Origin: RYN-230 sp963782185
Lineage (GTDB): Bacteria > Actinomycetota > Actinomycetes > Streptosporangiales > Streptosporangiaceae
Direction of reading: 5' to 3'
Assembly (NCBI GenBank): GCA_963782185.1
Contig: CAWAJB010000024.1
Coordinates: forward strand, 1-64,000
DNA: 64,000 nt
Of this stretch, positions 17,537 to 25,810 are shown one piece after another (the first letter of the stretch is position 1; each line of letters starts with the position of its first letter). Under the pieces are notes generated by a model. It ran no database searches, had not been told where the DNA came from, and saw only the letters and a program-made list of their open reading frames with translations. A program made the translations under genes and the position numbers.

Positions 17537-18301
17537 ATGACCACGCAGCAGCCGTCGCCCCCTGCCGGGCTGATCCTGCCCTCCTACGAGCGGCCCCGGG
17601 GTCTGCATCCCCCGCTGGACTCGCCGGGCTACCGGTCCACGGCGCTGCGGGCGCCGCGGCAGATGCCGCTGACGATCCCGCAGGGGCTGACCGAGATCAC
17701 CGGGCCGCTGCTCGGTGAGGGCCGGGTCGCGCCCGCCGACGCGGACCTGACCACCCAGCACGCGGGCGAGCCGCTCGGCGAGCGGATCATCGTGACCGGG
17801 CGGGTGCTGGACAGCGACGGGCGGGCCATCCCGGACACGCTGGTCGAGGTGTGGCAGGCCAATGCGGCCGGCCGGTACCAGCACAGGGTGGATAATCACC
17901 CGGCCCCGCTCGACCCGAACTTCTCCGGCGCGGGCCGGTGCGTGACCGACTCCGAGGGCCGGTACCGGTTCGTGACCATCAAGCCGGGCGCCTACCCGTG
18001 GCGGAACCACCCCAACGCCTGGCGGCCCGCGCACATCCACTTCTCGCTGCTCGGGCGGGCGTTCACGCAGCGCCTGGTGACGCAGATGTACTTCCCGGAC
18101 GACCCGCTCTTCGAATACGACCCGATCTTCAACTCGATCCCGGACCCGAAGGCCCGGCAGCGGCTGATCTCACGCTTCGACATCAACCTCACCGAGCCGG
18201 ACTGGGCGCTCGGCTACGAGTGGGATGTCGTGCTCCGGGGCAGCGCCGGGACCGTGTTCGAGGAACAGCCCGCGACCAGGAAGCAGGAGGAGCGGCGATG
18301 A
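17537..18301 (+). CDS. pcaH: Protocatechuate 3,4-dioxygenase, beta subunit
   Basis: A 254-residue intradiol ring-cleavage dioxygenase subunit carrying the non-haem iron(III). The N-terminal dioxygenase extension (PPLDSPGYRSTALRAP) and the core RVLDSDGRAIPDTLVEVWQANAAGRYQH are diagnostic. The Fe ligands are expected in GRYQHRVDN (Tyr), GAYPWRN (Tyr) and the RPAHIHFSLLG pair of histidines. It opens the ring of protocatechuate to 3-carboxy-cis,cis-muconate, the PcaB substrate. The stop overlaps the ATG of pcaG. The 16-base gap from pcaJ contains AAGGAGCAG as ribosome-binding site. Confidence 0.95.
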   Translation: MTTQQPSPPAGLILPSYERPRGLHPPLDSPGYRSTALRAPRQMPLTIPQGLTEITGPLLGEGRVAPADADLTTQHAGEPLGERIIVTGRVLDSDGRAIPDTLVEVWQANAAGRYQHRVDNHPAPLDPNFSGAGRCVTDSEGRYRFVTIKPGAYPWRNHPNAWRPAHIHFSLLGRAFTQRLVTQMYFPDDPLFEYDPIFNSIPDPKARQRLISRFDINLTEPDWALGYEWDVVLRGSAGTVFEEQPATRKQEERR

Positions 18302-18876
18302 GCGGGCTGCCGCTGACGCCCTCGCAGACCGTCGGGCCGTTCCTGGCGATCGGGCTGCCGTGGCCGGACGGCCCGGCCGTGGTGCCCGAGGGCACGCCCG
18401 GCGCGATCACGATCACCGGGCGGCTGCTGGATGGCGAGGGCGCGCCGGTCCCGGACGGGCTGATCGAGACCTGGCAGGCGGACCCGGATGGCCGGTTCTC
18501 CCATCCGGACGACCCGCGCGGTGCCCCGGGGACCGCACCCGCGTTCGGCGGGTTCGGCCGCTGCCCGACCGGCCCCGACGGGAGTTACCGGATCGTCACC
18601 CTGCGGCCGGGCGCGCTGCCCAGCCCGGACGGCGGCCGGGAGGCCCCGCACCTGGACGTGTCGGTGTTCGCCCGCGGCCTGCTGGACCGGGTGGTGACCC
18701 GCATCTACTTCCCCGACGAGGTGGAGGCGAACGCGGACGACCCGGTGCTGTCCGCCATCGCCCACCCCGCCCGCCGGGACACCCTCATCGCGACCGCGGA
18801 GCCGGACGGCAAGTACCGGTTCCAGTTCCACATTCACCTGCAGGGCGAGCACGAGACCGTCTTCCTCGATGTCTGA
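18298..18876 (+). CDS. pcaG: Protocatechuate 3,4-dioxygenase, alpha subunit
   Basis: A 192-residue partner of PcaH. It has the same intradiol fold (LTPSQTVGPFLAIGLPW, then DGLIETWQADPDGRF) but carries FPDEVEANADDPVL and lacks the full set of iron ligands, as normal for the alpha subunit. The ATG at 18298 overlaps the pcaH stop by ATGA, ensuring coupled translation of the two subunits; GGAGGAG lies upstream. The 3' end overlaps the next gene by 8 bases. Confidence 0.94.
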   Translation: MSGLPLTPSQTVGPFLAIGLPWPDGPAVVPEGTPGAITITGRLLDGEGAPVPDGLIETWQADPDGRFSHPDDPRGAPGTAPAFGGFGRCPTGPDGSYRIVTLRPGALPSPDGGREAPHLDVSVFARGLLDRVVTRIYFPDEVEANADDPVLSAIAHPARRDTLIATAEPDGKYRFQFHIHLQGEHETVFLDV

Positions 18877-19690
18877 CCCGGTGCGCCTGGCGGCATCGCT
18901 GGAGGGCCCGCAGGACGCACCGGTCCTCGTGCTCGGCAATTCGCTCGGGAGTACCCGGGACCTGTGGGAACCGCAGCTGGCGGTGCTGGGAAAGCACTTC
19001 AGGCTGCTCCGTTATGAGCATCGCGGGCACGGCGGCTCGCCCGCCCCGCCGGGGCCGTACACGATCGCCGAGCTGGGTGCGGACGTGCTCCGCCTGCTCG
19101 ACGACTTCGGGATCGGGCACGCGTCGTACTGTGGCGTGTCGCTGGGCGGGATGATCGGGATGTGGCTGGCCGCCAACGCGCCCGGGCGCATCGACGCCCT
19201 GGGGCTGTGCTGCACCTCGGCCAGGTTCCCGGACACCGGCCTGTGGGTGCAGCGGGCGGCGACCGTGCGGGATGACGGCCTGCCGTCCATCTCTGCCCAG
19301 GTGGTGAGCCGCTGGTTCACGCCCGGGTTCGCCGCGCGGTCCCCGTCCGTCCCGGCCGCCTTCGCCGCCACCCTGGATGGCGTCGGCCCGGAAGGCTACG
19401 CGGGCTGCTGCGAGGCCATCGCGGGCATGGATCTGCGGGCCGACCTCGCGCGGATCTCCGCGCCCACCCTGGTGATTTCCGGGTCGGAGGACCCGTCGAC
19501 CCCGCCGTGGCACGGCGCCGTCATCGCCCGGGGCATCGCAGGGTCCCGGCTGGCGGTCATCCGCGGCGCCGCGCACCTGGCGAACGTGTCCGACCCGGCC
19601 GAGGTGACCGTCGCGCTCCGCGCCCACCTGCTCGCCACAGCCCCGCCCCCGCGGGCTGAATGTGCAGGCCCAGCGGGACGCGACGCTTAG
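18869..19690 (+). CDS. pcaD: 3-oxoadipate enol-lactonase
   Basis: A 273-residue alpha/beta-hydrolase that opens the 3-oxoadipate enol-lactone. The nucleophile elbow is GVSLGGMIG near residue 91, the oxyanion region is LGNSLGSTRDLWEPQ, the acid is expected in SGSEDPSTPP and the histidine in GAAHLANVSDP near residue 230. These are all in PcaD-typical positions. It overlaps pcaG by 8 bases, so it is the last gene of the operon. The C-terminus runs about 20 residues past the usual end with no recognisable domain; it is not fused to a carboxymuconolactone decarboxylase. The thiolase gene (pcaF) needed to finish the pathway is not in this window. Confidence 0.9.
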   Translation: MSDPVRLAASLEGPQDAPVLVLGNSLGSTRDLWEPQLAVLGKHFRLLRYEHRGHGGSPAPPGPYTIAELGADVLRLLDDFGIGHASYCGVSLGGMIGMWLAANAPGRIDALGLCCTSARFPDTGLWVQRAATVRDDGLPSISAQVVSRWFTPGFAARSPSVPAAFAATLDGVGPEGYAGCCEAIAGMDLRADLARISAPTLVISGSEDPSTPPWHGAVIARGIAGSRLAVIRGAAHLANVSDPAEVTVALRAHLLATAPPPRAECAGPAGRDA

Positions 19691-19818
19691 AGGGACCGCG
19701 GGGAGCCACCCATTCCACGGGCTGCCCGGTCACCTCGGCGATGCGGTCGTAATCCGCGTCATTGCGCAGGACCGTGGCGCCGTGCTCCTCGGCCGTCGCG
19801 GCGATAATCAGGCCAGGG
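19690..19818 (-). pseudogene. C-terminal remnant of a VapC-like PIN toxin
   Basis: On the minus strand the frame reads GLIIAATAEEHGATVLRNDADYDRIAEV followed by TGQPVEWVAPRG, the C-terminal third of a PIN-domain toxin, including the conserved ND-DYDRIA segment. The N-terminal part with the first acidic residues is missing and no stop codon follows at the normal end, so this is a fragment. No antitoxin gene is adjacent. Confidence 0.6.
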
Positions 19819-19900
19819 AGCCGGAAATGCCCGTGCTGGCGTGGAGCGCCGGGTCATTTTCGGCCAGTGACTCGTTACTCGGCCCTCGCCCCGCCACCCG

Positions 19901-20084
19901 GCGTACTCGTGGCCCAGCACCGTCTTCAACCTGGACGAGGTCCGCGCGGCCAGGATCGTCCCGCCCAGTTTCCTCAAGACCGAGAAGTGGGTTGAGGGCC
20001 AAGGGCTGGACCACCGACCGCGACGACTCGTGGACCGTTCAGGGGAACGACCCGGCCCACTGGACCGGAGAGGTGCAGGCATAA
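19901..20084 (+). pseudogene. Possible frameshifted fragment of an unknown gene
   Basis: Coding-like sequence in two frames: one reads VFNLDEVRAARIVPPSFLKTEKWVEG, the other continues as GWTTDRDDSWTVQGNDPAHWTGEVQA to a stop at 20084. The switch is near 20000. The amino-acid composition suggests real protein, but no family was recognised. The rest of 19691-20118 holds only the PIN remnant. Confidence 0.35.
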
Positions 20085-20118
20085 CAGCGCGTAACGTGGG
20101 CAACACAGGGGGAAATTC

Positions 20119-20622
20119 ATGAACATCACCAAGATCACGGCACTAGCCGGAACTGCCGCCATGACGCTGGCCGGAATCCTTAGCACTACGGCTGCCAGTG
20201 CAGCACCAGCCGCATCCGCCAGCAGGACACCAGTCGTGGAAGCCGTCAACCACAACCAGGGCACGATGTCGCCGTACCGGCACGGCAGGCTCTATCTGGC
20301 TGACGGGCCAACTTTCTGGCTCAGCCATCCGCGCTTCTTCAAGTGGAACGGCACGGAAGCCAGGGCGACAGGCGCGCTCTGGGGAAGCGATTCCGGTGTG
20401 TTCAGCCTCGGCCACCACGTCACGCTGGTGTTCTACCGTGTGCGGCACCACAGGTTCACGGAGCTGTCCATCCTGCGGAGCCACGGCATCAACACGCACT
20501 GGCACCTGGTGTTCTCGGATCACTCCTGGTTCGGGGGCGCTGACCACATCAACCCAAGCGTCCCAGCTAGCGCGGCCACCGTTGCCAAGGGTGCATCGGG
20601 ACGAGGGACGCAGGCCGGGTAA
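20119..20622 (+). CDS. Secreted hypothetical protein
   Basis: A 167-residue exported protein of unknown family. A signal peptide occupies about residues 1-32 (MNITKITALAGTAAMTLAG, then an ASAAPAASA cleavage zone). The mature part is short, rich in His, Trp, Phe and Gly (FWLSHPRFFKWNG; LILRSHG-like; HWHLVFSDHSWFGG). The many histidines could point to metal binding, but no recognised motif is present. The ATG is preceded by CAGGGGGAA. GC content is slightly lower than that of the neighbours. It stands alone between gene remnants and the oppositely oriented E1 gene. Confidence 0.6.
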   Translation: MNITKITALAGTAAMTLAGILSTTAASAAPAASASRTPVVEAVNHNQGTMSPYRHGRLYLADGPTFWLSHPRFFKWNGTEARATGALWGSDSGVFSLGHHVTLVFYRVRHHRFTELSILRSHGINTHWHLVFSDHSWFGGADHINPSVPASAATVAKGASGRGTQAG

Positions 20623-20728
20623 CAGAGCTGGCACGAGCACAGTGGTGGTGGCCCTGTCGCGCCCACATGTCCTGGGCCGACGCCGTCCTGCGGGCCGAGG
20701 TGGGCGGCCAGGGCCTGCCGGACCGGGA

Positions 20729-22999
20729 TTATCGGGGCAGCAGGGACCGCGCTCGGGTTTCGATGCACGCCTCGGACAGCAGCACGGCCTGGGCGGCGTC
20801 ACCCAGCGGGATGAAGCTGTCCTCGCTGTTGACACGGGTGATCTTCCCGGTGAACCCGGCGTCGATCAGGGTCGTGATGACGGCCTCGGACACCCCGCCG
20901 GTGCGCCGGGTCTCGTCGGCCACCAGGACCCGCCCGGTGGCCGCGGCCTCGCGCAGGATGTCTTCCTCCGGCAGCGGCGCGATCCAGCGCAGGTCCAGCA
21001 CCCGGCAGCCGATCCCGTCCGCGCCCAGCCGGGCGGCCACCCGCAGGCTCATCCGCAGCCCGTTGCCGAACGTGATGATGGTGAGGTCGCCGCCGTTGCC
21101 GTAGCGGCGGGCGCTGCCGAGCGGCACGTGCCCGGCCGGCCACAGGCCCGGCGGGTCGTAGCGGGCCAGCCAGCCCCCGTCACCGGCCTGGTGCAGGTCC
21201 CTGGTGTGGTACAGGGCGATCGGCTCGAGGAAGGCGCAGACGCGGCCATCCGCCTCGGCCGCCGCGAGGCAGGTCCGGAGCATGGCGGCCGCGTCGTCGG
21301 GCCGCGCCGGGCAGGCGATGATGAGCCCGGGGATGTCCCGGAGGCTGGCCACCGCGTTGTCGTTGTGGAAATGGCCGCCGAAACCTTCCTGGTAGGCGAG
21401 GGAGGCAATGCGCACGACCAGCGGGTTGCGGTACTGGGCCTGCGAGAAAAAGGACAGGGTCGCCGCCTCACCGCGGATCTGGTCGGCGGCGTTGTGCAGG
21501 TACGCCAGGTACTGGATCTCCGGGACCGGCAGCAGCCCGGCCAGGCCCGCCCCCAGGGCCAGGCCCAGGATGGACTGCTCGTCGAGCAGGGTGTCGAAGA
21601 CCCGCGCGGCGCCGAACCGCTGCGCCAGCCCGCGGGTCACCCCGTAGACGCCGCCCTTGCGGGCCACATCCTCGCCGAAGACCAGCATGCCGGGCCGGGC
21701 GGCCAGGGCGTCGGCCAGCGCCGCGTTGACCGACTGGGCGAGCGTGAGCCCGCCCGCCGACTCGGGCAGCCGCCCGGCGAAGGCCCCGCCGCGGGGCCGC
21801 GGCCCGGCGGCCAGGCTGGCCCCGGCCCGGACCTGCCCGGGATGATGGGGCGCGAGGGGGGCCAGCACCTGCGCGGCCGTGGCCAGCCTCGGGCGGCCGG
21901 CCACCCCGGCGGCGCGGCGCAGGATCCGCGACCGTGACTCCTCGTAGCGGCTGGCCACCCCGGCCGGGGTCAGGATGCCCGCGGCCACCAGCAGCCGGGC
22001 CGTGCCGGTCAGGGGGTCGGCGGCCAGGTCCGCCGTGGCCGCGGCCGCCCCGCGGTAGCTGGTTTCCACGTCCGACCCGGCATGCCCGCCCAGCCGCACC
22101 ACGGACAGGTGCAGGAACGCGGGGGAGCGCCGTTCCCGGACCCAGGCCGAGGCGGCGAGCGACGCGTCATAGACGGCGGCCAGGTCCGACCCGTCCGCGT
22201 GGAAGTAACCGAAGCCCGGAGCAGACCGGGCGGCGGCCCGGACCCAGCCGGGCGGGGTCCGGACGCTGATCCCGATCCCGTTGTCCTCGATCACGATCAG
22301 GAGCGGCAGCGGGAGATGCTGGTAGGCGCAGTACGCGGCGGCGTTGATCGCCCCGGTCGCGGTGGAGTGGTTCAGGGAGGCGTCGCCGAGGCTGGCGGTC
22401 ACGATCGCATCCGCGGGCCACCGGGCGGGCCGGCCGAGCCGGGCCGCCCGGTCGAGGGAGAAGGCCAGTCCGAGAGCGCGGGGCAGGTGCGAGGCGATGG
22501 TGGAAGTCTGCGGGAGGACATGCAGCTGCGGATGGCCGAACACCTTGTGGCGGCCGCTGGCGATGGGCTCGTCCGCCGCGGCCACCAGTCCCAGCAGGAC
22601 ATCCTGGACCCCGTCACGGTGAGGCGTGGCCTGCTGGCACCGGGCCAGGTAGAACGCCCCGGACCGGTAGTGGAGCAGGGCCGGGTCGGTGATCCGCAGC
22701 GCCGCGGCGACGCCCGCGTTGCCCTCATGCCCGGAAGACCCGATCGTGTAGCACCCGGCGCCGCGGGCCCGCAGCCAGCGCGCGGCGAGATCGAGATGGC
22801 GGCTGGCCAGCTGCGCGTCGAACAGGTCCAGGCAGTGCTGGCCGGTCAGGGCGGAGCCATCCCGGACCGGGTCCGCGGCGGCGGGACGCCCGGCGCGGCC
22901 AGCGGGGCGGTGGCCGTCCAGCGCGGCGACCACCTCGGCGAAATGCCGCTCGGACGGGTCCCGTTCCATCTGCGCTCGTTCCGCCTGACCAGGGCTCAT
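20729..22999 (-). CDS. 2-oxoacid dehydrogenase E1 component, alpha and beta subunits fused
   Basis: A 756-residue thiamine-diphosphate enzyme of the branched-chain 2-oxoacid/acetoin dehydrogenase E1 class, with both subunits in one chain. The alpha half holds the ThDP motif, from GDASLNHS to VIEDNGIGIS (about residues 216-246), and HGHEGN-like GSSGHEGNAGVA near the start. The beta half begins near residue 415 (LVFGEDVARKGGVYGVT) and includes PEIQYLAYLHNAADQIRGEAAT and the C-terminal transketolase domain (VADETRRTGGVSE). It catalyses decarboxylation and reductive acylation of a lipoyl E2, but no E2 or E3 gene is nearby. It is monocistronic and divergent from an esterase gene with a dyad between them. 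Confidence 0.87.
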   Translation of the reverse strand: MSPGQAERAQMERDPSERHFAEVVAALDGHRPAGRAGRPAAADPVRDGSALTGQHCLDLFDAQLASRHLDLAARWLRARGAGCYTIGSSGHEGNAGVAAALRITDPALLHYRSGAFYLARCQQATPHRDGVQDVLLGLVAAADEPIASGRHKVFGHPQLHVLPQTSTIASHLPRALGLAFSLDRAARLGRPARWPADAIVTASLGDASLNHSTATGAINAAAYCAYQHLPLPLLIVIEDNGIGISVRTPPGWVRAAARSAPGFGYFHADGSDLAAVYDASLAASAWVRERRSPAFLHLSVVRLGGHAGSDVETSYRGAAAATADLAADPLTGTARLLVAAGILTPAGVASRYEESRSRILRRAAGVAGRPRLATAAQVLAPLAPHHPGQVRAGASLAAGPRPRGGAFAGRLPESAGGLTLAQSVNAALADALAARPGMLVFGEDVARKGGVYGVTRGLAQRFGAARVFDTLLDEQSILGLALGAGLAGLLPVPEIQYLAYLHNAADQIRGEAATLSFFSQAQYRNPLVVRIASLAYQEGFGGHFHNDNAVASLRDIPGLIIACPARPDDAAAMLRTCLAAAEADGRVCAFLEPIALYHTRDLHQAGDGGWLARYDPPGLWPAGHVPLGSARRYGNGGDLTIITFGNGLRMSLRVAARLGADGIGCRVLDLRWIAPLPEEDILREAAATGRVLVADETRRTGGVSEAVITTLIDAGFTGKITRVNSEDSFIPLGDAAQAVLLSEACIETRARSLLPR

Positions 23000-23005
23000 T
23001 CCTCT

Positions 23006-23030
23006 ACGGTAGGACTGGTTGTTCTACCGT
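23006..23030. promoter_or_regulatory. Inverted repeat between divergent E1 and esterase genes
   Basis: ACGGTAG at 23006-23012 and CTACCGT at 23024-23030 form exact 7-base arms with an 11-base spacer. The site lies 6 bases upstream of the E1 start codon and about 37 bases upstream of the esterase start, so one regulator could control both. Confidence 0.5.
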
Positions 23031-23066
23031 GGGGGAGGCACTGTTACCGACATCGCAGGAGGCCTG

Positions 23067-24095
23067 ATGCTGCCCTGGTCCGCCGAGCTGGCCGGCCGGA
23101 TCGACGAGCACGTGATCACCAGCGAGCTGCTGCGCGGCAACCCGCTCGGCGATCCGTACGAGCGACCGCTGTGGGTCTACGTCCCGCCCGGATACGACGA
23201 CGACCCGGCTCGCCGCTACGCCACGGTGTACGTGATCCAGGGCTACACCGGGCACCTGGCCATGTGGCGGAACCGCTCGCCGTACCGGCAGCCGTTTCCC
23301 GAGACCGCCGACGCGGTGTTCGCGTCCGGGCAGGCGCCCGGGACCATCGTGGTCTACGTGGACGCCTGGACCCGCTACGGGGGCAGCCAGTTCGTGGACT
23401 CCCCGGGCACCGGCCGGTACCACTCCTACCTGTGCGACGAGGTGGTGCCCTGGGTGGACGCGCATTACCGGACGCAGCCGTCCGCGGCGCACCGGGGGAT
23501 CACGGGCAAGTCCAGCGGGGGGTTCGGCGCGATGATCACCCCGATGCTCCGGCCTGACCTGTTCGGGGCGCTGGCCTCGCACGCCGGCGACTCGCTGTAC
23601 GAGCTGTGCTACATCCCCGAATTCGGCAAGTCCGCACGTCACCTGCGCGACTACGACGGGGATATCTGGCGGTGGTGGGACGACTTCCAGTCCCGGGTCT
23701 CCTTCACCAAGGAGGCCGATCACGACCTGCTGATGCTGCTGGGCGTGTCGGCCTGCTTCTCCGCCACCCCGGATGGCCAGGTGGAGCTGCCCTTCGAACC
23801 GCAGACCGGCAGGCTCCGGCCGGAGGTGTGGCAGCGCTGGCTGGACTGGGACCCGGTCCGGATGGTGCCCGCCCACGCGGCGGCGCTGCGCGGGCTCCGC
23901 GGGATCTGGCTCGACGCCGGGAAGCGCGACGAGTGGTTCCTCGATCTGGGCGCGCAGGCCTTCTGCGCGGCGCTGGGGGAGGCCGGCGTCCCGGACGAGG
24001 TGATTCACCTCGAGTTGTTCGAGGGCACGCACATGAGCATCGACTACCGGTATCCGCTGTCACTGGCCTGGCTGGCCGCGCGCATCGCGGTCTAG
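23067..24095 (+). CDS. Putative alpha/beta-hydrolase esterase (esterase D/enterochelin-esterase type)
   Basis: A 342-residue hydrolase of the PF00756-like esterase group. It has ATVYVIQGYTGHLAMW (oxyanion strand), the nucleophile motif GKSSGGFGAMI near residue 157, and a C-terminal EGTHMSIDYR that places the catalytic histidine. No signal peptide is seen, so it is cytoplasmic. The start at 23067 is chosen because AGGAGG lies 5 bases upstream; the open frame from 23019 begins inside the dyad. Relatives are often annotated as putative esterase or enterochelin esterase; the substrate here is not evident. Confidence 0.78.
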   Translation: MLPWSAELAGRIDEHVITSELLRGNPLGDPYERPLWVYVPPGYDDDPARRYATVYVIQGYTGHLAMWRNRSPYRQPFPETADAVFASGQAPGTIVVYVDAWTRYGGSQFVDSPGTGRYHSYLCDEVVPWVDAHYRTQPSAAHRGITGKSSGGFGAMITPMLRPDLFGALASHAGDSLYELCYIPEFGKSARHLRDYDGDIWRWWDDFQSRVSFTKEADHDLLMLLGVSACFSATPDGQVELPFEPQTGRLRPEVWQRWLDWDPVRMVPAHAAALRGLRGIWLDAGKRDEWFLDLGAQAFCAALGEAGVPDEVIHLELFEGTHMSIDYRYPLSLAWLAARIAV

Positions 24096-24419
24096 CCGCG
24101 GGGCAGTGTCACCCGGGGGGACGCCCCCCGTAACCCCCGTCACGCCCGCCCCGCCCGTCACCGGACCTGTTCGTGCACTGTGGTGCGGCGGGGTCCCCGG
24201 GTGCTCAGGGGACGACCCCCGGCACCCCGCCATTTCTCCCCCGTGGCAACAACCGCCCGGACCCCCCGGACCCCCCGAGAGTGTCCGGCCAGCCAAAAAG
24301 GTCGGCGGGATGCGTAATAAAGTCGTAAGCCGAAATGTGGGTCCGCTCATGAACTCCGGCGCGGGATAGTACGTGCTCGGGTTTAAATGTCCGCCCCTCC
24401 TCATGAGCGGAGAGACACG
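24096..24419. other. Intergenic region with terminator hairpin
   Basis: About 320 bases without a gene. A compact hairpin with C/G-run arms (24114-24120 and 24124-24130, loop ACG) follows the esterase stop and is a likely terminator. The middle is pyrimidine-rich. An AT-richer stretch near 24311-24335 (GTAATAAAGTCGTAAG) and GTTTAAAT near 24381 may contain the lipoprotein promoter, but no confident -35/-10 pair was identified. Confidence 0.5.
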
Positions 24420-25061
24420 ATGCGTTACCGCAGATGGGCGCCGGCGGTCCTCGCCATTCCTGCCCTGCTGCTGGCCGCGTGCGGCAGCAGCACCTCACCC
24501 AGCACCGCGGGCGGGGCCAACGCCATGTCCACCAAGTCCATGCCCGCCAAGTCCATGCCCGCCAAGTCCATGCCCGCCGCGTCCGGCTCGATGGGCGGCT
24601 CGGGGATGAACTCCTCCGGCATGGCCGCGCTGACGAAGATCAAGACGAGCGCCGGCCCGGTGCTGGCCGACGCCAAGGGCCTCACCCTGTACTGGTACTC
24701 CAAGGACACTCAGATGAGCTCGGCCTGCACGGGCTCCTGCGCGACCGCCTGGCCGCCGCTGACCGGCAAGCCCGAGGCGGCCATGGGCGTGCGGCTGGTC
24801 GGCAAGTTCGGCACCATCACCCGGGCCAACGGGGTGCAGCAGGCCACCTACAAGGGGCACCCGCTCTACCTGTACGCCGGCGACATGGCCCCGGGCCAGG
24901 TCAAGGGCAACGGGCTCGGCGGGGTCTGGCACGTGCTCAGGGTCACCGCCATCGGCGCCGTGTCACCGGGCTCCATCATGGTCCCGAGTTCGCCGGCCCC
25001 GTCCATGTCCGCGTCGAGCAGCTCGGGCAGCGGCGGCTACGGGGGTGGCGGCGGGTACTGA
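24420..25061 (+). CDS. Lipoprotein with PF03640-type (COG4315) repeats
   Basis: A 213-residue predicted lipoprotein. The signal peptide ends in the lipobox LLAAC-GSS at about residue 20. A low-complexity linker follows in which KSMPA occurs four times, then Ser/Gly/Met-rich sequence. Two secreted-repeat units are visible: GPVLADAKGLTLYWYSKDT with CTGSCATAWPPL, and the second half with YKGHPLYLYAGDMAPGQVKGNG. The Cys pair and Met-rich segments resemble COG4315 proteins of unknown function, sometimes linked to haem or redox metal handling. The C-terminus is a Ser/Gly tail ending YGGGGGY. The ATG is preceded by GGAGAGA. Confidence 0.82.
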   Translation: MRYRRWAPAVLAIPALLLAACGSSTSPSTAGGANAMSTKSMPAKSMPAKSMPAASGSMGGSGMNSSGMAALTKIKTSAGPVLADAKGLTLYWYSKDTQMSSACTGSCATAWPPLTGKPEAAMGVRLVGKFGTITRANGVQQATYKGHPLYLYAGDMAPGQVKGNGLGGVWHVLRVTAIGAVSPGSIMVPSSPAPSMSASSSSGSGGYGGGGGY

Positions 25062-25162
25062 GCGGCCCGCTCCGCGGCCCGCGACCCGCCGGTCCCCGGG
25101 CCGGCGGGGTCGCGCAGCCGGCGGGACGGTTGATTTCGCCGCCGGGTGATACATAACCCCAT

Positions 25163-25804
25163 ATGGCGCACCACCAGGACGGCCCGGCACCGCCAGCAGT
25201 CAGCCCCCGTGGTGGCCTGCTCCTCGTGTACGCCGCGCTGATGCTGGCGATCCTGCTCGCTGCGCTGGACCAGACCATCGTGTCTACGGCCCTGCCGACA
25301 ATCGTCGGTGACCTGGGCGGTCTGAACCACCTGTCCTGGGTGGGCGCGGGCACCACGGAACGCTCCTCGGTCCAGGAGGTGGAGCGTGCCCTGTGCCGGC
25401 TCGCCGATGCTGACATGCGCCGCCGCGGGTACGAGCGGCTGGCCGCCCGGGCCGGCCTCGACCTGCCCGGCGGCAGCTGCTGGGTCCTGACCCGGCTGGC
25501 CAAGCAGGGAACGGTGGCCGGCGAGGAACTGGCCCGCCAGGCGAACGTGACCGTCGATCACGGCCGCCCGTACGTGGACGCGCTGGTGACCGGGAGCCTG
25601 GTGGTGCGGGCGGACGGGATGCTGGAACTCACCCCCGCCGGGGGTGCCGCGGCGGACCGGCTGTTCGCCGCCCGCCGTGAGGCACTGTGCGAGCTGCTGC
25701 AGGGATTCGACCCCGAGCAGCACGCGGACCTGGCCGCGATGCTCACCCAGCTGTCCCGTGCCCTGCTCGGCGCCGACGCCGACCGCCAGCTCATCAGCCG
25801 GTGA
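25163..25804 (+). pseudogene. MFS multidrug transporter collapsed by internal deletion: TM1 joined to C-terminal MarR-like domain
   Basis: A continuous 213-codon frame. Residues 1-55 are the cytoplasmic start and TM1 of an EmrB/QacA-type exporter (LLLVYAALMLAILLAALDQTIVSTALPTIVGDLGGLNHLSWV). In full-length proteins this continues as VTAYLLAST and 13 more helices. Here it passes straight into GAGTTERSSVQEVERAL and a winged-helix, MarR-like domain (CWVLTRLAKQG ... LARQANVTVDHGRPYVDALV ... RADGMLELTPAGGAAADRL), which is the cytosolic C-terminal extension found on a subset of these transporters as I recall them. About 450 residues are missing, in frame. A tethered regulator is conceivable, but a deletion remnant or assembly collapse is simpler. 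Confidence 0.75.
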
Positions 25805-25810
25805 GCGTGC

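Noticed and set aside
20198..21937. A 579-codon plus-strand open frame
   Set aside because: It overlaps the secreted protein in another frame and is antisense to the E1 gene; composition is shadow-like.
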